Of a DNA stretch of 64,000 bases, positions 61,501 to 64,000 are shown one piece after another. Source of the stretch: CALKGK01 sp964649515 (lineage in GTDB: Bacteria; Bacteroidota; Bacteroidia; Flavobacteriales_D; Sanyastnellaceae); assembly GCA_964649515.1 (NCBI GenBank), contig CAZYPV010000005.1, positions 8,601 through 72,600 of the forward strand, written 5' to 3'. Position 1 is the stretch's first letter; every line of letters begins with the position of its first letter. A program made the translations under genes and the position numbers. The notes beneath the pieces are model-generated. The model worked only from the letters and a program-made list of their open reading frames with translations, was not told where the DNA came from and did not search any database.

Positions 61501-62268
61501 CCAGGTGCATATCCACGTCAGTACCGTGCTTTCGGTAACCTTGACTTTGGTACCGTAAAAGGTTTGTCTTTGACTTATGACTTGAGAAGAACAGGAAACG
61601 TTCGTATCAACGCATCATACAACCTTCAGTTTGCTGATGGTACTGGTTCTACTACTCAAACTGCTTTGGCATTGATCAACGCTGGTCTTCCAAACTTGAG
61701 AAACATCAACCCATTGGATTTCGATCAACGTCACCGTATCGTAATGAACTTGGATTACCGTTATGGAAGTGGAACTGACTACAACGGTCCGGTTTGGTTT
61801 GACAAGCAAGTATTTGCGAACACTGGGGTTAACTTTATTGCGAACCTTGGTTCAGGAACCCCTTACACCGCGAGCCGTATTGCGTACCCAATTACAGGTG
61901 AGATCTCTCCTAACACAGAAGGGTCGATCAACGGATCACGTTTGCCATGGCAGTTTAACCTTGACGTGAACATCGACCGTAACTTCACCTTGAAGTTTGG
62001 TGGTGAAGGCGAAAAGGCGAAAACAGCGAACTTGAACGTTTATTTCTGGATTTCAAACCTCTTGAATACTCAGAACATCAACGGTGTTTACCGATTTACT
62101 GGAGTTGCTGATGACGATGGATACCTCGCTGCACCTCAATACCAACAGTTGATCAACAACCAAGTGAATCCTGCTTCATTCCGCAACTATTATAACATGT
62201 ACACCGACAATCCATTCAACTTAGGATTGCCAAGAACCATTCGTTTGGGTGTGAAGCTCGATTTTTAA
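58564..62268 (+). CDS. TonB-dependent receptor with N-terminal carboxypeptidase-like regulatory domain
   Basis: A 1234-residue outer-membrane transporter. Signal peptide residues 1-21 (LLLAFLFGTGAFAQ). A CarboxypepD_reg-like beta domain follows (about 24-110, LKGKVSDAETGEGLPFVNVV and GNYTIKPINPGTYDVLFSFV). The plug domain (about 125-230) includes GGGISIRGARTASTWVYIDG and GDATGGVINISLR. A long barrel ends RTIRLGVKLDF with the terminal Phe typical of outer-membrane proteins. It is longer than average, with large extracellular loops. Codons such as AAC, CGT and GGT dominate, suggesting high expression. The next gene starts 30 bases later and encodes a large secreted protein, so the two are likely a unit. 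Confidence 0.92.
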   Translation: MSRKIYSVLLLAFLFGTGAFAQSGTLKGKVSDAETGEGLPFVNVVVFLNGNQVSGTNTDFDGNYTIKPINPGTYDVLFSFVGYQPKKVTGISVASNKIQFADAKLSSGIQLEEVEVVEYTVPLIDKDGGASGGTVTREDIDKMPGRSAGAIAQTVAGVGTSGTGGGISIRGARTASTWVYIDGIKVRGSSALPKSAIEEVAVLTGGIPANIGDATGGVINISLRNSSSKWFGGFEVISSGFRSGETAVGLDRFGYNLLEGSLSGPLVFKKDSEGNRVRPLLGLFLSGNYTSQVDPRPTFGGVYRITDEARARIIADPLRQNVASDGTINGALYNADFLNANDFETVPTRLNAASRSANLVAKIDVNTSETMSLTFGGTGAFTRQHNASYRNMLMNWDNNSLITSYDWRVYGKFSQRFVSDDEDENAASTLKNVFYSVMVDYSKSFQRREDEDHKDSFFKYGHIGRFDVFDQLSYERQFGEGGGFRFVHNGWEDTLVTFTPGTSNPELAAINNQYFSLFDADPYEVDPEGPYTSLLDVQNGNALLNGQSPPRTYNLWTYPGNPTSDDGGADYSIVDNSQFRITAAGSADIGDHAVQVGFEYEQRRDNFFTLNPSSLWLLARLNTNAHIQELDFSDSTITNQGTDFYVTYDRLIGNGQFEFDRNLRIALGLDPNGNDNINVDALDPETFTLDMFSADELLNQGNNLVSYSGFNAFGERERRSRATIEDFFNETDENGNRTRPIAPYEPIYISGYVMDKFAFDDIIFNVGVRVDRFDANQPVLKDPYVIGEAYTVGDISGGLADDLDNSPNIPSNIGEDYVVYVNDVANPTAITGYRDGDTWFNAVGTEITDPQLIASNSGDPTPWLVNGPDAPLTSAAFRDYDPQVNVMPRIAFSFPISDEALFFAHYDILTQRPVGSNRFNPIDYLFIEARNVLINNPDLRPEKTIDYELGFQQVLSKTSSIKISGYYKEMRDMIQVRAFPGAYPRQYRAFGNLDFGTVKGLSLTYDLRRTGNVRINASYNLQFADGTGSTTQTALALINAGLPNLRNINPLDFDQRHRIVMNLDYRYGSGTDYNGPVWFDKQVFANTGVNFIANLGSGTPYTASRIAYPITGEISPNTEGSINGSRLPWQFNLDVNIDRNFTLKFGGEGEKAKTANLNVYFWISNLLNTQNINGVYRFTGVADDDGYLAAPQYQQLINNQVNPASFRNYYNMYTDNPFNLGLPRTIRLGVKLDF

Positions 62269-62298
62269 TAGAACAGAAATACGTCAAATCTTTTACAG

Positions 62299-64000
62299 AT
62301 GAAGTCAATAAAATACACCATAGCGCTCCTAGCTATTCTGCTCTCCGCTGATGCCTCCTGGGCATACAAGTATGTGGGTGCAGTCGAAGGAGCAAATAAT
62401 AATCAGTCCGACCAACAAGTTCGTGCTGCGGCATGTGCTCCGTCGAGTGCGTTGACTGATCTCGCTTGGAACAACGTTCGTGCGCTCATTGAAACGGGTG
62501 GTTCGATGTGGCAGAACAGAGCACAGTCTCGAGCTGCTTATGAAGTGCCTAAGGGAGATAATGTATCTGCGCTTTATGCAGGTGCCCTTTGGATGGGAGG
62601 AATTTCTCCTGACCAACAATTGAAATTGGCCGCTGTTACTTTCCGTGCAGATGGAAATGATTTTTGGACAGGACCTTTGACCAATGACGGATCTGCAGAG
62701 ATCGATGAAGCCACATGTGAGCTTTGGGATCGATTCACTGTTGTTGAGCGTCAAGATGCTGCACAACACCGTCGTTATTTCGATTGTTTGAATGATCCAT
62801 TGTGTGATGTGGAAGTGGAGTTCCCCGATGGATACTCTATCCCATCGTATTTCTACAACTATCCTGCGCACGGTAACACTGCCTTGAATCAGGATTACTA
62901 CCTCTCACCATTCTTTGATTATGACTTGGACGGAAATTATGATCCTAACGCGGGTGATTACCCATGGTATTTCTTGTCAGACAATGAAGTGAACTGTGAT
63001 GAGCGTCGAAGAGAAGACCCGATTCCATTGTTTGGTGACCAAACCTACTACTGGATTTTCAACGATAAAGGAAACGTTCACTCCGAATCACAAGGTGAGC
63101 CTATCGGTATGGAAATTCGAGCGCAAGCCTTTGCCTTCTCCTCTACCGACGAGATTGATAACATGACCTTCTACAACTATGTGATGATCAACCAAGGTAC
63201 TCAGACCTTGGGTAACACCTACTTTGGAACCTGGGTAGATGCAGACGTTGGTACCTCTGTAGATGATTATGTTGGATGTGACGTTCAACGAGGTCTTGGT
63301 TATGCTTACAATGGAGACGCGATTGATGAGCCAAGTTCAAGCTCGAACGGATATGGTGAGAATCCTCCTGCAATTGGTGTTGACTTCTTTGAAGGACCTT
63401 ACCAAGATGCGGATAACCTCGACAACCCGCTTACCACCGATTTCTCTGAAGCAGTTAGTAATTTAGGTATTCCTTACGAGGGAATTGGTATTGGATATGG
63501 TGATGGTGTTAATGACAACGAGCGTTTCGGTATGCGTCGATTTGTTTATTACAACAACAGCTCCAATCCTATCAATGGTGAGCCTACCACACCTGTACAC
63601 TTCTACAATTACATGAACGGTATCTGGAAGAACAACCAGAAAATGGCCTACGGTGGTGACGGTGTTAACCCGGCAACAGGAGCAAACCTTGACATTGAGG
63701 CGGATTACATGTTCCCAGGATCAACTGACCCATTCAACTGGGGTACAGGTGGTGAAAGTGTAGAATCGTGGAGTGAGGTTACTGCTGGTAACCCTCCTGG
63801 AGATCGCCGTTTCATTCAAGCTGCTGGTCCTTTTACCCTTCAACCGGGTGACTACAACAACATTACAGTTGGTGTGGTATATGCAGAAAGTCCTGGTGGA
63901 GCTCCTGATGCAGCTCTAGGTCCGCTTCGTATCGCGGATGATAAGGCACAAGCCCTTTTCGACAACTGCTTCCAAATTGTTTCTGGTCCTGATGCTCCAG
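62299..64000 (+). CDS. Large secreted protein, probable T9SS substrate, 3' truncated by window edge
   Basis: The frame opens at ATG 62299 and stays open to the window end: 567 codons visible with no stop. Residues 1-21 form a signal peptide (IKYTIALLAILLSADASWA). The body has FFDYDLDGNYDPNAGDYPWY, a calcium-binding-like D-rich stretch seen in large Flavobacteriia surface proteins, and further on FYNYVMINQGTQTLGNTYFG. The C-terminal sorting domain would lie beyond the window, so T9SS export is inferred from composition and context. It is 30 bases downstream of the TonB receptor with no terminator between. Function unknown. Confidence 0.8.
   Translation, partial: MKSIKYTIALLAILLSADASWAYKYVGAVEGANNNQSDQQVRAAACAPSSALTDLAWNNVRALIETGGSMWQNRAQSRAAYEVPKGDNVSALYAGALWMGGISPDQQLKLAAVTFRADGNDFWTGPLTNDGSAEIDEATCELWDRFTVVERQDAAQHRRYFDCLNDPLCDVEVEFPDGYSIPSYFYNYPAHGNTALNQDYYLSPFFDYDLDGNYDPNAGDYPWYFLSDNEVNCDERRREDPIPLFGDQTYYWIFNDKGNVHSESQGEPIGMEIRAQAFAFSSTDEIDNMTFYNYVMINQGTQTLGNTYFGTWVDADVGTSVDDYVGCDVQRGLGYAYNGDAIDEPSSSSNGYGENPPAIGVDFFEGPYQDADNLDNPLTTDFSEAVSNLGIPYEGIGIGYGDGVNDNERFGMRRFVYYNNSSNPINGEPTTPVHFYNYMNGIWKNNQKMAYGGDGVNPATGANLDIEADYMFPGSTDPFNWGTGGESVESWSEVTAGNPPGDRRFIQAAGPFTLQPGDYNNITVGVVYAESPGGAPDAALGPLRIADDKAQALFDNCFQIVSGPDAP

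Noticed and set aside
62329..62871. 180-codon open frame antisense to the last, truncated gene
   Set aside because: The + strand frame is open for 567 codons with a signal peptide; the antisense frame is rich in Arg, Ser and Ile with no domain.
1..64000. tRNA, rRNA, CRISPR arrays, insertion sequences and prophage
   Set aside because: None was recognised on reading; no transposase or integrase motifs and no regularly spaced repeats were seen.

Overview
The window comes from a Bacteroidota chromosome, most likely a marine member of Flavobacteriales. The evidence is a set of secreted proteins with type IX secretion (T9SS) type A and type B C-terminal sorting domains, a SusC-type TonB-dependent receptor, a DUF6089 outer-membrane protein, a PpiD-like/lipoprotein/SurA chaperone trio followed by MoxR, a rel-fur-purA-OstA gene order, and repeated TAnnTTTG boxes (the Bacteroidetes -7 promoter element) ahead of transcription units. 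I saw no tRNA, rRNA, CRISPR array, insertion sequence or prophage. A run of exactly 100 N at 15968-16067 is a scaffold gap, so contiguity across it is not proven.

Region 1 (1-33707) is a large surface-glycan locus, almost entirely on the + strand and tightly packed with many ATGA overlaps. Its left arm (1-13249) holds an SpsF-type cytidylyltransferase (truncated by the window edge), a HemL-like class III aminotransferase, an SDR, a Wzm/Wzt-type ABC exporter, a LegC-family aminotransferase, a PtmE-like CBS-nucleotidyltransferase, three glycosyltransferase-like proteins, a NeuB-family nonulosonate synthase and a DUF4910/M28-like protein. Two T9SS-secreted proteins (13342-15967) and the gap interrupt the locus. 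The right arm (16180-33707) opens with a compact cytidylyltransferase - second NeuB-like synthase - KdsC-type HAD phosphatase module that resembles a KDN (deaminoneuraminate) pathway. It continues with two unrecognised transferase-like proteins, several GT4 glycosyltransferases, an OafA-type acyltransferase, a Wzy-like polymerase, an NDP-sugar epimerase, an AsnB-type synthetase, a WcaF-type acetyltransferase and a GT2 enzyme. A strong hairpin lies just beyond. The locus probably builds and exports a glycan carrying one or two nonulosonic acids.

Region 2 (33829-47700) holds a DUF6089 beta-barrel protein, a nitronate-monooxygenase-like enzyme, a large T9SS type B protein, guaB, the periplasmic folding trio, a MoxR ATPase, a convergent DUF5819-like/HTTM pair that recalls SdpA/SdpB, and fumarylacetoacetase.

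Region 3 (47713-58253) is housekeeping: a Rel/SpoT enzyme with a TTG start, a Fur-family regulator, a STAS-like protein, purA, an OstA/LptA-like protein, glyA on the opposite strand, a DUF255 thioredoxin-like lipoprotein, and two small exported proteins of unknown role.

Region 4 (58254-64000) has a 310-bp spacer with one doubtful small ORF, then a 1234-residue TonB-dependent receptor and the 5' part of a large secreted protein that runs off the window.
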